Shown here piece by piece: positions 11,257 to 23,923 of a DNA stretch of 64,000 bases. Each line of letters starts with the position of its first letter. Positions within the stretch are counted from its first letter, which is position 1. Origin of the DNA: Cephalotrichum gorgonifer (taxonomy: Eukaryota > Ascomycota > Sordariomycetes > Microascales > Microascaceae). The translations under genes and the position numbers were made by a program. The notes under the pieces were generated by a model. It had not been told where the DNA came from and ran no database searches. It was given only the letters and a program-made list of their open reading frames with translations. Where the stretch lies: contig ONZQ02000005.1 in NCBI GenBank assembly GCA_900312665.1, positions 1,777,077-1,841,076 of the forward strand, read 5' to 3'.

Positions 11257-13841
11257 ATGGCTACCTTTCGCTCTCTGCTCTTGTCAGGCCTCTTGGCTTC
11301 TACGACCAAGGCCCAGGCATTCGACGCCGGCGTACGAGGCGAAGATGCCTTCAGCTATGTCCAGCCTCTGAACACGACCATTCTGGGCCCGTACGGGCAT
11401 TCACCCGCTGTGTTGCCATCGCGTAAGTAAAAGTATCAAACTTGATCATGGCCCTCGTATTCTTGCTAACAGCTGCCTAGCGAACACGACCGGCTCTGGC
11501 GGCTGGGAAGAAGCCTTCGCCAAGGCTCAAAACTTCGTTTCCCAGCTGACACTCGAGGAGAAGGCCGACATGGTCACCGGCCAGCCGGGACCATGCGTGG
11601 GCAACATCGTCGCCATCCCGCGCCTTGGGTTTGGGGGCCTTTGCCTCCAAGACGGGCCTCTGTCGATCCGAGTGGCCGACTACGCCAGCGTCTTCTCCGC
11701 GGGTGTCTCGGCCGCATCGACTTGGGATAAGAATGTCCTGTATGAGCGTGGTCTGGCCATGGGCAAGGAGTTCAAGGCCAAGGGCGCCCACATCGCCCTC
11801 TCGCCCGTCGCTGGTCCCCTCGGACGCTCGGCCTATTCGGGACGAAACTGGGAAGGCTTCTCGCCCGATCCTTACCTAACCGGCGTCGCGATGGAAAAGA
11901 CCATCCGGGGCCACCAGGACGCTGGCGTTCAGGCCACTGCCAAGCACTACATCGGCAACGAGCAGGAGACCCAGCGCAATCCTACCTACGACCGTAACGG
12001 CACGGTCACCGATGTCATCCAAGAGGCGATCTCTTCCAACATTGATGACCGGACCATGCACGAGCTGTATCTCTGGCCTTTCGCTAATGCGGTCCATGCC
12101 AAGTGCGCGAGCTTCATGTGTGCCTACCAGCGACTCAACGGTTCATATGCCTGCGAGAACTCCAAGGCTCTCAACGGGATCCTGAAGGAGGAGCTCGGCT
12201 TCCAGGGTTACGTCATGTCCGACTGGGGCGGCACTCACTCTGGTGTTGCTTCCATCGAGGGCGGCCTTGATATGAACATGGTAAGTTCTTTTCCACTCTC
12301 TTCATTCCTCATCGTCTTCTTTCTCCCGCGTTTGTTTGCATGCTGTCTAACCATTGGTTTAGCCTGGAGGGTTGGGCCCCTATGGTACTGTCCCCGAAGC
12401 GGGGTCATTCTTTGGCGGCAATGTCACTCTCGCCGTGAACAACGGCACCGTTGACGTGTCTCGCGTGGACGACATGATTCTCCGCATCATGACGCCCTAC
12501 TTCTGGCTGGGACAGGACCAGGACTTCCCCTCCGTCGATCCCTCCTCCGCCGACCTCAACACCTTCTCTCCCAAGTCCACCTGGGTCCGCGAGTGGAACC
12601 TCACCGGCGAACGCAGCCGGGACGTCCGCGGGGACCACGGCGAGATGATCCGTCGGCACGGAGCGGAGGCCACAATCCTTCTCAAGAACGAGAGGAACGC
12701 GCTGCCGCTTAAGGCGCCCAAGTCCATCGCCGTCTTCGGTAACGACGCTGGTGATGACGTCATGGGCTTCTACAACCAAGGGGACTTTGAGTACGGAACT
12801 CTCGTTGCTGGCGGGGGTTCGGGTACTGGCCGGCTTACGTACCTCGTCTCTCCTCTGGCTGCTATAAACGCCCGTGCTAAGGAAGACAACACCCTCGTAC
12901 AGCAGTGGCTGAATAACACGCTCATCGCCAACAGCAACATCACCGACCTCTGGATCCCCGAGACTCCTGACGCGTGTCTCGTCTTCCTGAAGACCTGGGC
13001 GGAGGAGGCCGCTGATCGCCAGCACCTCGACGTCGACTGGAACGGCAATGAAGTCGTCGAGTCCGTGGCCAAGTTCTGCAACAACACCATTGTCGTCACC
13101 CACTCCTCCGGCATCAACACCCTCCCCTTCGCGGACCACCCCAACGTCACGGCCATCCTCGCCGCCCACTATCCGGGCCAGGAGTCGGGCAACTCCATCG
13201 TTGACGTCCTCTACGGCGACGTCAACCCCTCCGGAAAGCTTCCCTACACCATCGCATTCAACGGCAGCGACTACAACGCCCCGCCCACGACGGCTGTCAA
13301 CACTACGGGTGTGTATGACTGGCAGTCTTGGTTCGACGAGAAGCTCGAGATTGACTACCGCTACTTCGATGCTCACAACATCTCCGTTCGCTACGAGTTT
13401 GGTTTCGGACTGTCGTATTCTACCTTTGAGCTTTCCGATGCCAAGGCCGAGCCCCTCGCCTATGGCATCATTTCCAAGCCCGAGGACCTACCCATCCTCC
13501 CTGGTGGAAACCCCGCTCTTTGGGAGAGCGTGTACAACGTGACCGTTTCTGTCGCCAACAAAGGCGACGTAGACGGCGCGACGGTGCCCCAGCTCTATGT
13601 CACGTTCCCCGACAGCACCCCGGCGGGCACGCCGCCCAGGCAGCTGAGAGGATTCGAGAAGGTGTTCTTGGCAGCTGGCGAGAGCCAGACTGTCGGGTTC
13701 GAGCTGATGCGCAGGGATCTCAGCTACTGGGATGTCGTTTCGCAGGAGTGGCTGATCCCGGCGGGTGAGTTTGTGCTGAGCGTCGGGTTCAGCAGCCGGG
13801 ATTTGAAGGAGGTGGTCAAGATTACTCCTGTAGAGGCGTAG
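11257..13841 (+). CDS. GH3 beta-glucosidase, secreted, with C-terminal Fn3-like domain
   Basis: Exons 11257-11422, 11481-12280 and 12363-13841 give 814 residues. The signal peptide (about 1-20) ends at an AQA-like site. The GH3 N-terminal barrel includes AKHYIGNEQE and VMSDWGGTHSG, whose Asp (residue 303) is the expected nucleophile. The second alpha/beta domain (EATILLKNERNALPL, GNDAGDD, AAHYPGQESG) is followed by a fibronectin-III-like domain (YRYFDAHNISVRYEFGFGLSYSTFEL; VANKGDVDGATVPQLYV; PRQLRGFEKV). Length and order match fungal extracellular beta-glucosidases that release glucose from cellobiose and other beta-glucosides. Introns are 58 and 82 nt. Exon 1 starts at MATFRSLL, preceded by a TATA box. 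The first intron donor is GTAAGT. Confidence 0.93.
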
Positions 13842-14490
13842 AGGAAGAGGAAAGAAATGCTTTAATGATAACTATGAATATGAAATGATATTACTAGCGC
13901 GCCCTCGAGGTATGTCTTGTTTCGTCATTGCATTATGAAACAGGTCCTCCATCCCTCGGGTCCCATTTAGGCCGTCAATACTAAGATGATCCTGCGTTTC
14001 CGCTTCACGGTCTAGCTCTGGTGCTGGCCCAAACGTCGAATACTCCGCGCTCTGCTTATAAGGTTGACTTATGAGTTGAAGCTTCGCGGGATCAATTTAC
14101 AAGACCTGGGGCAAGAGAAGCCATGACCCGGTACTCCTTATTACCTCGGGACCTTGTTTGTCGAGCCTGTACTTCTCTTTTTGAGGGGAGGGAACCCTCA
14201 TTAAAGCATAGTTGGGCAGGGGAAATAAGTCACTTTGTGTAATAAATGAAGCTAGAGAGTGAATGTTTACAATTGATACAGTGCCGGCGAAGCCTCACTG
14301 GAATGAGTCGTCCGTTCTATCCCAGTTTTACTAGCTATCAGGAATCGTCTCAGAGCGAAGGCAGTGTCAATTAATTACTCTTTTGATGCAGCTCGACTCC
14401 GATTGTTAGCTCGATCGGTTTTCACACCGTCCGTGCGCAAGGGAGGAAAAAGGAGAAAAAAAAAAAGGGGAAAAGCACAAAAAAGTAATT
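13842..14490. other. Intergenic between beta-glucosidase and tRNA-Phe
   Basis: No ORF or repeat of note. A purine-rich A/G run (about 14452-14486) sits just downstream of the minus-strand tRNA; its complement is T-rich and contains T-runs usable as a Pol III terminator. Confidence 0.45.
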
Positions 14491-14533
14491 GCGACGACCC
14501 GGGTTTGAACCGGGGACCTTCAGGAGACTGAAG

Positions 14534-14566
<33 letters not shown>

Positions 14567-14571
14567 ATCGC
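14491..14571 (-). tRNA. tRNA-Phe (GAA) with a 9-nt intron
   Basis: The minus strand reads GCGATGA (acceptor), D arm GCTC-AGTTGGGA-GAGC, anticodon loop CTGAAG (GAA anticodon), T arm CCCGG-TTCAAAC-CCGGG and TCGTCGC (acceptor). The 81 nt exceed the standard 73 after position 37, where eukaryotic tRNA introns sit. The inserted ACTTCAGTC pairs with the anticodon region, as in pre-tRNA-Phe. A and B boxes are intact. One oddity: the lowest anticodon-stem pair is A31-C39 rather than Watson-Crick. Confidence 0.88.
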
Positions 14572-16001
14572 TAATTGGGCTTGTTGACATTATTGACCCT
14601 CGATTGATATTTTCTATTGTAGTCAGAAAGTCAAAGCAGGACTCAACTTGGAGGACCGCTGCAGCACCCACCCTAGTACCCCAGGAACTTGTGCTATTTT
14701 CAAGTACACTAAGCTTACTACACAGGCCAAGGTGCCCGTGGCACCAAAGGCCGAGTATTGTGGTTTTAGATACCGAATCTGAGAAGAACGAAGATATGAC
14801 GAAGACAAGGAAAGTGGGTGGATAATAATACCATGGTAATCTGTCGAAGCGAGCGTTTAAGGCGCTAAACATGATTGGAGATCGATACCTTATCCTTCAT
14901 CCATTCCATTCCCTGACATGAATGATGCCGAGGCGCGCCAAGGATAGTAAACCTCTGCGACGTGTGCGGGCGGGTACTATTGTTTCCGCCAAATATAGAA
15001 CCCCCCAGGCCAACATTTCTGCTGATATCGGATCCATCTCCGCCCCTTGGGCACCCGTCCAACCACAGAGTCCATGGCAGGCTGGATTGCTCTTTTATGC
15101 ATTTACACGCTGCGATGTGCTCCAACGCGAATTAAAGTCCTTATTTTCAGATGACCGATTGCTCCCCGCCCGGTCTCGCGGCTTGCGGTGGCCAACCATC
15201 CGGTGCATGTTTCAGAATCCTTTTACCTATCACCCTACCTACCCTTAGATATAGACCTCGGGCAGTTCCTGTCATTCCAGGCACCACAAACCCCGCTTTC
15301 ATGAATAAACGCGCCAGGGCCGCGTTCCGAGTCTTGGCCGTTTTTCCGGTACCCGACTCGTCCTTGGCGCGGTATGGATGGATTCAGACACCCATGTGGC
15401 AACTAGCAAGAGGTATGCTTCATTTTCCATTCTTGGCCGGGCTTGTGCGGGAGAATTACAGGGAAACTAATTGCCGATCCCAATCACTTTTCAAGGAGGA
15501 TGTGTTGGCTCGCTCGCTCCAAGCCAGGCTGTGCAATTCGTAGGATCGAGAAGGATCAGTCTGAGGGCTTGTGAAACTGGTGCGGACCTCTTGGCAAGGC
15601 AAACAAACCAACATGTTTGTTCGGTACCAATCCTCGCTTAACACCCTGTCGGCCCACATATTTTCCCAGTTTTGTATGTGCTGGCGAATGAGAAACGAGG
15701 TCATCCAACCGCCTGCAACCCCCCTCTGCTCGCCCGCCCTTCTGCCTTGTCCCGCGAACCAACATGAACAGACGTTATCAGGCAGCGCCGTTGCCTAGCA
15801 CAGAAATAGGCGAAGGGCGGTATGTTCACTGGAGTTCCGGTTACATAAACCCCCATCAAGGTCCTCCACTGCTAGGCGCATGCGTACTTGCATTATTACA
15901 CCCAACGACTCTCCCGGCCATCTAAGCAACCTTCCCGGCTTCGCCCAGGCGCCCAGTTCCATACTACATACTACATATCTTACCTAAATCTATCTGCAAC
16001 C
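14572..16001. other. 1.4-kb interval without a supported gene
   Basis: Short ORFs on both strands lack motifs. The final 100 bp is the pyrimidine-rich leader of the small secreted protein gene. I see no repeats. Confidence 0.45.
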
Positions 16002-16445
16002 ATGAAGTCCTCCGTTGCCCTTACAAGCATGCTTGTCCTCGCAGCGTCGGCAATGGACCCCTCCAGCCTCAGCGACAGACACCTAGCGCTTGCCGAGCGC
16101 ACCACAGAAGAGAGCTCCTCCTGGACACTCAATCGACACCGCAGTGTATTTGCCCGCGCAGACAAGGTTACATGCGATACGGACGATATTCAAAAGCGCG
16201 TGGATGAGCTCAATGACAACATTCCCACGGAAGTCGACAACCTCGAGGCGGCCCGCTGCTTGCAAGGTATCCCGGAAATAAAGAAGCGCGAGGGTACCAC
16301 CGATGATTGGATCAAGTATAGTGAAGATCTGGAGAAGCTAGCGAAGGATGTTCGGGACTGCGTGTCGGCTGCTCCTGGGCTGAGCGCTGGGAGAGTGACG
16401 GCGGCGGCGGTCGGGTCTCTTATTGCCTTTATCGTCTGGTCATAA
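16002..16445 (+). CDS. Small secreted, possibly GPI-anchored protein of unknown function
   Basis: Single exon, 147 residues from the ATG at 16002, which follows a C/A-rich leader. An N-terminal signal peptide (about 1-17) leads into a hydrophilic, helix-prone middle with three cysteines (CDTDD, ARCLQ, RDCVS). The chain ends in a short hydrophobic tail (VTAAAVGSLIAFIVWS) after small residues, as in GPI-anchor signals. No domain is recognised. Such proteins are commonly cell-wall components or effector-like secreted proteins, but nothing here fixes the role. The longer in-frame start at 15888 would hide the signal peptide and was rejected. Confidence 0.55.
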   Translation: MKSSVALTSMLVLAASAMDPSSLSDRHLALAERTTEESSSWTLNRHRSVFARADKVTCDTDDIQKRVDELNDNIPTEVDNLEAARCLQGIPEIKKREGTTDDWIKYSEDLEKLAKDVRDCVSAAPGLSAGRVTAAAVGSLIAFIVWS

Positions 16446-19313
16446 GCTCTAAGAAGCACTGGAGGTTGTGCTCCAATTATGAGCGAGCAAATCACGACTT
16501 GGTTTTGGTGGAGGTATACCAATGGGGCAGGGATGGGCTGTCACGAAATATTCAGAGCGCTACTTAGTTATATCAATTGTTACTCGTTTCACTAGCTTTC
16601 TTCTCCACACGCCGTCTTGAACGACAGTCTCCTAATTGCTTGGTGATTATCTTTGTGACAAAGGATACCACCTCCGCCCAAGTCGAAGGTTCAACCACCC
16701 TATTATCATGTGTCGCCGACTTGGATCGCCTCGCCGACCTCTTCATGACCGTTGTATAAAGACATGTCTTGGCAGGCCGATTCTTCAAATGCCTACTGTT
16801 TGTTGTGTGGCCCCGCCACGATAGAAGGACTTGATGATGAAACACCTAGAATGCATGAAAGGAGGGGAGACGGTAGACATTCGCGGGACGAAGGTGTTGA
16901 CGGAGCGATGATACAGGTCTTACGGCGATGTACCCAATGATTCAGGCGGTCTGTGTGGGTGAGTCGGATCACACCAACATGGACTTCATTTACGCCAACA
17001 ATCAGATGATGATAGATTGGTTCGAGACGAGCTTAACGGCTTCTCGTCGCAATTTCGCGAGGACTTCCAAGTCCGTTTCAATCGGTCAAATCCGCTCACG
17101 GCCTGGACGGGTAATTTAGTGTTCCGTCCGTGATGGCTGATCTCATGAAGCAGCAACTTCGTGCTCCCACAAATGACTGACCCAAATCAGATCAGTTGCA
17201 GCTATAGTCTGAATACTGAACTCTAATCAGCACATACGACCATAGCTCGTGGAAAACTGAGGGTCCCGTCCGCTCCCCTATATACATAAACCACGAAGCG
17301 CTAGACTAGTAGTTGGGTCGGTGACGACCAGCGAATCCCTGGTGTTGTATGTTTTTAATTTTTGGGTCATATTTTGTCACACGAGGTCTTGAGTTGCTTA
17401 AGTAAACAGGTCATTCTCAATCGACGACGTGGCCGGCAGGATATGCGTAGCTTGTTTCAAAACCTTCAAAAGGTCTACTTTACTGTTAGGGTATACCGTC
17501 CCTGGGCCTAACGTCATGCTTTGCGCTCGCACCAACGCCGGCATCGAGAGCCTGCTGTACTACGGCATCGGTCGGGCACAGTCCGGGGCGACGGACCGGG
17601 ATCTCCTCTTTCAAATAGCCAGGTACCGGATTTGCTCTTCGTCAGAGACGCCCCAGTAGTGGGTACTGGTGCCATACCAAACCACCTGTGCACGTTCTTG
17701 GCCATTTGCCTCGCCGAGTTGTGTAAGCCTCAGCAAGAGAGTAGGTACCGAGGCCTCCCAACCGTTTCATTTTTGGTTCATGGGATCTTCGAACGCAGGT
17801 CAGGCTCCTTCTATTCCTTGGATTGTAGCTCGCGACAGGTTGGTACGTTTCATCGCCTAATGTCCTTCAGGACGTAAGGACGGAGACGCATCAGAGTCTA
17901 AATTCTCCTTCGCACCAAGGGGCAAGCCCAAGGAGAGATGAAAAACAGAAATAAAGATGCCTGTCAGACACCCCCAACACCCACCCCGCCCCTCGCGCCA
18001 AGAGGCAGACCGAGAAACGGGGACGAGATCATCACCACTCCCTATACAGCTTTCCCCAAAGGGTACAGGCCGCCACCTTTGCAGGCAGTTCGGGAGCCAA
18101 ACCAGGAACACCAGTGAAGGAGTCCGTAATATCACTCTAGGGCGTCGGGGGATCGATTCATCAACCAGGGTGGGATCTGTGGCTTCTTTGGGAAACCAAG
18201 AAAGGGTCGATTACTATAGAAATGATTCTCTGAAGTAAAGTCGACATGAAGAAAAGGAAAAGAAGAAAAGTCGAAAGAGAGGGAGGCGAGGCGAGCTTTT
18301 ATAGGAGATGGGAGGTGGTCCGTGTCCACCGTATGTGTTGGTGGGCCTGGGTGAAAATTTAAATTTTCTTTCCCCGGCGGCTGGGAAAAATCAGATGTGA
18401 AACAGTTGTTATCAACTGGCTTCTTCCGGATCCAACATCCACAACCTCCAGCTGTGCAAAACTCCTCAAAATTATTTTTCACCTCTCTTGCAGTTTGTGC
18501 CCCGAAGTGTATTGGGTGCGTGAAATGATATCTAGAGAGGAGAACTGCTCCAGGACAATAATAGTTTGAGTTGTCAAGTTTGAGTCTATGGAGCTGTGAA
18601 CTGAAGGTGCCAACAGAAACGATGAGGTATATGCCCTCCTATATCGACAATTGGGGCTCAAGGAATAAGCCAATTGTTGCCCGTTTATCACCGTGGAGCC
18701 TTATTCAGGACGCCTCTTGTTAACAACAGAGGCTCAATCTAGCTCTTGCTAGTTTGCTCTCCCACAACACACAATACAGCCCGTGCCCGCTCGGGGCCTA
18801 TTCGGGACGATCACCAAGACACCTCTCGGCACTAATATTTCGTGATCGATCTTGGTGGAAGTGGCAGGAAGACTACATGATGTTATGACGGATTCGAAAA
18901 ACCCAAAGTCTGGAAGCTGGCCGGGGTTATTCTCGTAGTGTGTGGAAGCAAGCTGGACCCTATGATACTGGCGCGCCGCTTCTGCGGACCGATCGATCTC
19001 AAGGTGGATCTTGATAGTCGCCAAATACATGTTTCTGTCTTGTAAGGCAGTGCTTTATTCTGTGGATATCGACGTGGAGAAGAAAGCCGTTGTGTACAGC
19101 AGGAATGGCGCCCATACGGGAATTGCTTTGAATAAGACTTAGACTAGTTTCAAGACCAAGGAAGACCATTGAGGCGTCATCCAGTTCTTTATTTCTCAGT
19201 ACAATGTTTTTCGCCGCAATAATCCACCTTCGATAACAACGGCAACAGAATTGCCTCCGCATATCCACCCACACATAACAAGATTACCAAAGGGCAACAC
19301 CCGAGGCAACCCT
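16446..19313. other. 2.9-kb gene-poor interval
   Basis: ORFs of 60-118 codons occur on both strands, none with a family signature. Around 17500-17700 the minus strand has a short protein-like stretch broken by stops, which could be a decayed exon; I could not extend it. No tRNA or transposon ends are seen. Confidence 0.4.
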
Positions 19314-21258
19314 TTAGAGCGGACGCTTGTAGTCGCCACCGGCGATTTCTGGCGACGGAGATACCTTTGCCTCAGAGACCTCATTTCCGTTGCCATTTTC
19401 GCTGTCGTCTCCCACCGGCGTCACCTCGAGCCGATTTCGGTTACGGCGACGACGGATCCAGTCGTCGGCGTATCTGATAATAGCCAGTGTCAGGCCGAGT
19501 GTGAGCACGCCAATGTTGATACTGAAGCCGCGGCGGTAGCGTGGTTTGTCGTCCGATCGGAAGATCTGGGCGCCGTAGATACCGGCAATATTTGCTCCCA
19601 TGATGACCCTGAGGGGCGAATTAGTTCTCTGATTCCTCAAACTACGCCGGATATAGCTCGGGGTGTGGGTGACATCTTGAGTGAACTTACATGGCCATTG
19701 CAAGAGCTCGTTCCTCGGAGTCTTCGCATGTTAAGGACATCCAGGTGATATTCAGCGGGTGGGAGAATGTGCCGAATGTCTGAGTCCAGACGACGCCAAA
19801 ATAGCGCACGCCTTTGTTTTCGATCTCGGTGAAGATTCGGTTGAAGATATACGCGAGCAGATGCATGCTGAAACCTGCCATGACCGTCTCTCCGCGCCGG
19901 TTACTGACGTCCGAGTTAGTACTCCCTCATTTTACCAGATATATCATGCTATCACTTGGGATCAAGAGACGAACAAGTGATCGGAAACCCAGCTGAAGGC
20001 CCACGAAGTGGGGATCTGGAGGAAGAGTCCGACGGCAGCCATGGCATTGCTCCTGAGCGCCCCGAAGCCGAAGCTCCTGACGATAGATGGGGCGTAGGTA
20101 TCGAAAGCGCGCTGGGGGCCGTTGTTGCAAAGCGTGATGATAACATGGACCCACATGCGCCAGTGAGTGAACTATATACCAATCGGAGCGAGTTAGAGAC
20201 GGTCCAGGTGCTAATATCTGAGAGAGCCGAACGTACAGCCTTCTTAAACGCCGCAAGTCCGATCTTCTTCTTCTTCTTCCCTTTCATCGGGTCGTCTAGC
20301 AAGACGCGCGTGTGGAGGATATGTATCTCCCTGTCCGAAAATACCTTGACCTTGGGTAGGAAGGTGCTGTGCGGGTTCCTGAAGGAGTCGGGCAGGAAAA
20401 AGCCGAGCACGATGCCACTAGCGACTGTGAAAGCACCCATAAGCGTGAACAGCCAGAACCAGCCAGCCTTGCCGCCGACGCCGCGCATGTGAAGGATTCC
20501 GTACGCGAGGAGCTTCGACGACGCCTGCCCGAACTGGTTGCCGAAATAGAAGAACATGACGCGCTTGGCCGTCTCGCGGCGGGTGTACCACGTCGATAGC
20601 GTCCAGAGACCGCCGGGGATGAAGCCGGATTCGGTGACACCAAGGAGGAAGCGCGATGCGATGAAGGAGCCGTAGCTGTTCTGGAAGGCCTGGAAGGTGC
20701 TCACTGTGCCGAAGAGGAAGAGCTGCAGGGTGAGCCATTTCCCGGGGCCGACGCGATAGAGGATCATGTTGGAGGGGATTTCGAAGAGGACGATGCCGAG
20801 GGAGAGCATCTGCTGGCCCACGTTAAACTGGTCTTGGTTGATTCCGACATCTTCCATGAAGTTGTCGGTGATAGCGTTGGAGATGTTTCCTCGGTCGAGC
20901 TCTGTCGAGAATTGCGTGTTAGACGAGGGCTAGAACCAGGAACACGGCTTGGAGCGGCGTTTTCTCTGCATCGTTTTTCGGGGGAGGTGTTTTTGCGGCT
21001 TACGTAGGCAGAAGAATCCCAGGGTCAGGAGGGGCATAATAATCAGATCTAATCTAGATTCGTCGATCTAGCATTTAGCTTTCCGTCGTCTCGGGATGAT
21101 CGGCTAGATCCGTGGGGATGCTCGGGACTCGCTTACTTCCGCTTCGCCTTTCGCTCCTCCTCGGGACTCCAATCACGCTCCCGCGTGAGTCCGACCTCAT
21201 CCTCCACAGGAGGGAGGTACTCGTCCGGATTGGTCGCCTTGGGCTCGGAAATCGCCAT
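19314..21258 (-). CDS. MFS permease of the Dal5/allantoate (anion:cation symporter) family
   Basis: Six exons (minus): 21258-21137, 21053-21004, 20901-20237, 20171-19975, 19903-19691 and 19608-19314, giving 513 residues with every phase consistent. A hydrophilic N-terminus (MAISEPKATNPDEYL) leads to LDRGNISNA, the hallmark of TM1-2 in this family. SRFLLGVTESGFIPGGLW (TM4-5) and the central KKKKK loop follow, then the second six-helix half and a charged C-tail. Family members import allantoate, ureidosuccinate, nicotinate, vitamins or related organic anions with protons at the plasma membrane; the substrate is not readable. The start at 21258 was chosen as the first Met of the conserved hydrophilic head. 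An in-frame longer start at 21390 lacks support. Confidence 0.88.
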
Positions 21259-23923
21259 GGCCAGGGTATGAAGTTGGTAGTGAGGTTCGTTTCTCCGGAA
21301 TAAGCTGGCATTTCCGAGGAACGTGCCGTCCGATCCGGAGGCCCGTAGAACCTTATAACTACGACATGTTATCCGTCGTTCTTCGTCCACTCACGCCAAG
21401 CCATTTCCGCCAAGATTAGGTTGGGTGCTGGCGAGAGATCGCGACATGCTTGGCGGAGCACGCCATCGCCGGGGCCCGTTGAGTAATCGGGCCCTTATAT
21501 ACTGATGGTGCGGGCATGCAGTGGGGGTGGAGGGTAGCGGAGTGGCTTAGACCGTGGGAATAGTGTTGTCGCTACAGGGGGCTGATTGGGCCGGCACTCG
21601 AGTTGCATGCATCCTGGACTTGGCGTTTGTTTTCAGGCCGGAAACAGATGCGGTGAGTGGGCATGGTGGAAACAGAGTTTGCAGTGCTATGACCTACAGG
21701 GTGCTTGTAGCGTGGGATCTTGGCGACAAGATAAGCTTTATCCTGGCTCGATAGCTTCGTTGCCCAGGGGCAGATGCCGTAATTGCGGGCGTACAGGGCA
21801 GCATGCAAATCACGGAGAATTTGCAACGAGGAATTGGCTGTGAGCCTTAGTAAATACACCTTCTCGGATTCGAACCTATGAGCTCCGGGAAGTGAAACGC
21901 ATCCAGTGGCAAGTAGTGGGCACCATTGAGGGTGGCATCCTTGATGACCTGGACATGCCTTGACTGACTACCTAGTACCAGATACCACTTGGAAGCTAGA
22001 AGCATTATCACCAGCCAGAGGCTTCATAGGGTCTGGACGGCCTCAAGCCGCTCACCGAGTGGGGGTATATACACAAAGCCCATGAACCAAACACTTCCTA
22101 ACGAGGGCAGTTTTGCCAAGCGTCAAACGTAATTCTAAGTGGGATGCCACCCGCGCAATGAAGATTTCTCTTGTGGCATGCGGTAACCTCCAATGCTCCG
22201 TCAGGCCGAAGTCGTGCTGATACAAGCGCAATACTCGTACTGCGCCTCGAAGACGTGGTCTTGGCGTGGGTGGAGGGATGGGACAGGGGCGGGGACAGCG
22301 TAGCAGGCGGTCCAGAAGCTGTTTTAGTATTTCCTAGTGTCCCTTACATCTAATTTAGCCCCGGTACTGGGTGTTCCAGCATTCCGGGTGATATGTAACC
22401 TTGCTACGAGATCTAGAACCTTTTCATCCTATCCGTAGCTCCAAGTTACCTGTATGTACAAGTAGTTCAGCATTGCAAGGGTATGAATAGTAATCTCTAC
22501 AGGAGAAGTACCCGTTACCTTACAAACTACGAGTAGATGCAGATTATCTTGGCCTGGTGAGGTGACGGTGGGTGATGAAGCTTGGCTCGATGGCGTGATC
22601 CGGTCTGGCCGCTCGGCATGCGGGATCAAGTTGAGGTCCGCCAACCACCGAAGTCCACCCCACGAGGCGGGTCGAGCTAATGCATCTTGAAGTGAAAAGG
22701 ACGGGGGCTAGAATAGGTAGCTGGCGTGATTTGACCATTGGTAACATACCCAACCAGGATTCCGCTAGACAGGCATCTACAAGTAGATCAGAGCGAACGC
22801 CACCATGCCACATAGGCTGGGGATGATTCGACATGTCCATAAGTGTGTGTGTTCTATGACCGCATCCGTCACGACGAGTAGCGGGATGCCAATAATTTTG
22901 ACAAATAATTGTCAGCAGGATATCGGGAACGAGGCCCTGCTGCTGAGAGCAGGGTCACCGAGGACCAGGTCAACTCTCGAGTGAGACCCTTGGCGCGGGG
23001 GTAATATCGATTGTGGCTACAAGAGGAGAACATCATAATTTGCAAAGAATGTAACATGGCTAATCTTCAGTCTGACGCAATCTGGCAGGTCGCTAATTCC
23101 CAGTCCATGTGCGCCGGAATGTTAAGCTTGCTTAGTAGGCGCTGCTGGTGGGCTGGCAGTAACCTCATCGCTGGTCATTTCTTCACATAGAAAGGAAGAT
23201 TTCTATACTCCTTTCGGTAAGTGATCTATTGCAAAACGTGCTCTAGATCGTCGCAGCTAATCTTGGAGAAGCGTGACGGGACAGAGCTACAGAGCAAAGC
23301 TTGTCTTGTCTCTCATACCTATGAAGGCCCAACAGAGCTACCTAAATGGCGTGGGAGGCCTGAAAGGACGTGTACCGAGGACAGGCTGTACAAATGGTAC
23401 GTTTACCCAGATGTGGAGGGGTGGCAAGAAGCCACGCAGTCGTAACTGGACAGTTCGCCCATCTACAGCTCCTTCCAACAAAAAAGTGGCCTTAACAGTC
23501 AAATATCAAGGTATGAATCAGCTCGAGACATATAGGTAGCTGAACTCCCCCGTATAAACAGACACTAGGACCTTCTCGAATGCGATTGATCACCAAAAAC
23601 GATCCCGAATACTGATGATACTCGCCCCCCTGGAGCCAAAGATGACGATACGAGGGCCTAGCAACTTTCTCGGTTTGTTTGGCCAGTCGGTCGATATTTT
23701 TTGATGGCTGAGGGAATCCAGAATAGTACGGCTCTACTTATCCTTGCAGATGTTTGTCCGGCTATTAATTTTCTCTACACGATCGCCTTAACCTCGTCTA
23801 TTTCGCCGGATCCTACTCCAGCACCCCGGGACCCGACAGGTACGCAGCAAACACCACTGCTTGTCATTGAATTGTATGCATGAGACATCACCAGAAATTG
23901 GTGTCATCAAGGGTACCAGATGA
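21259..23923. other. 2.7-kb gene-poor interval
   Basis: It contains the Dal5-type gene promoter and the 3' flank of the GMC gene. All ORFs are short and motif-free. I see no structural RNA or mobile element. Confidence 0.45.

Noticed and set aside
12405..13376. 323-codon minus-strand ORF inside the beta-glucosidase
   Set aside because: Antisense to a clear GH3 exon with high third-position GC; low-complexity translation.
16446..19313. Minus-strand protein-like stretch near 17500-17700
   Set aside because: Broken by stops, no splice path that extends it, no motif. Left as a possible relic only.
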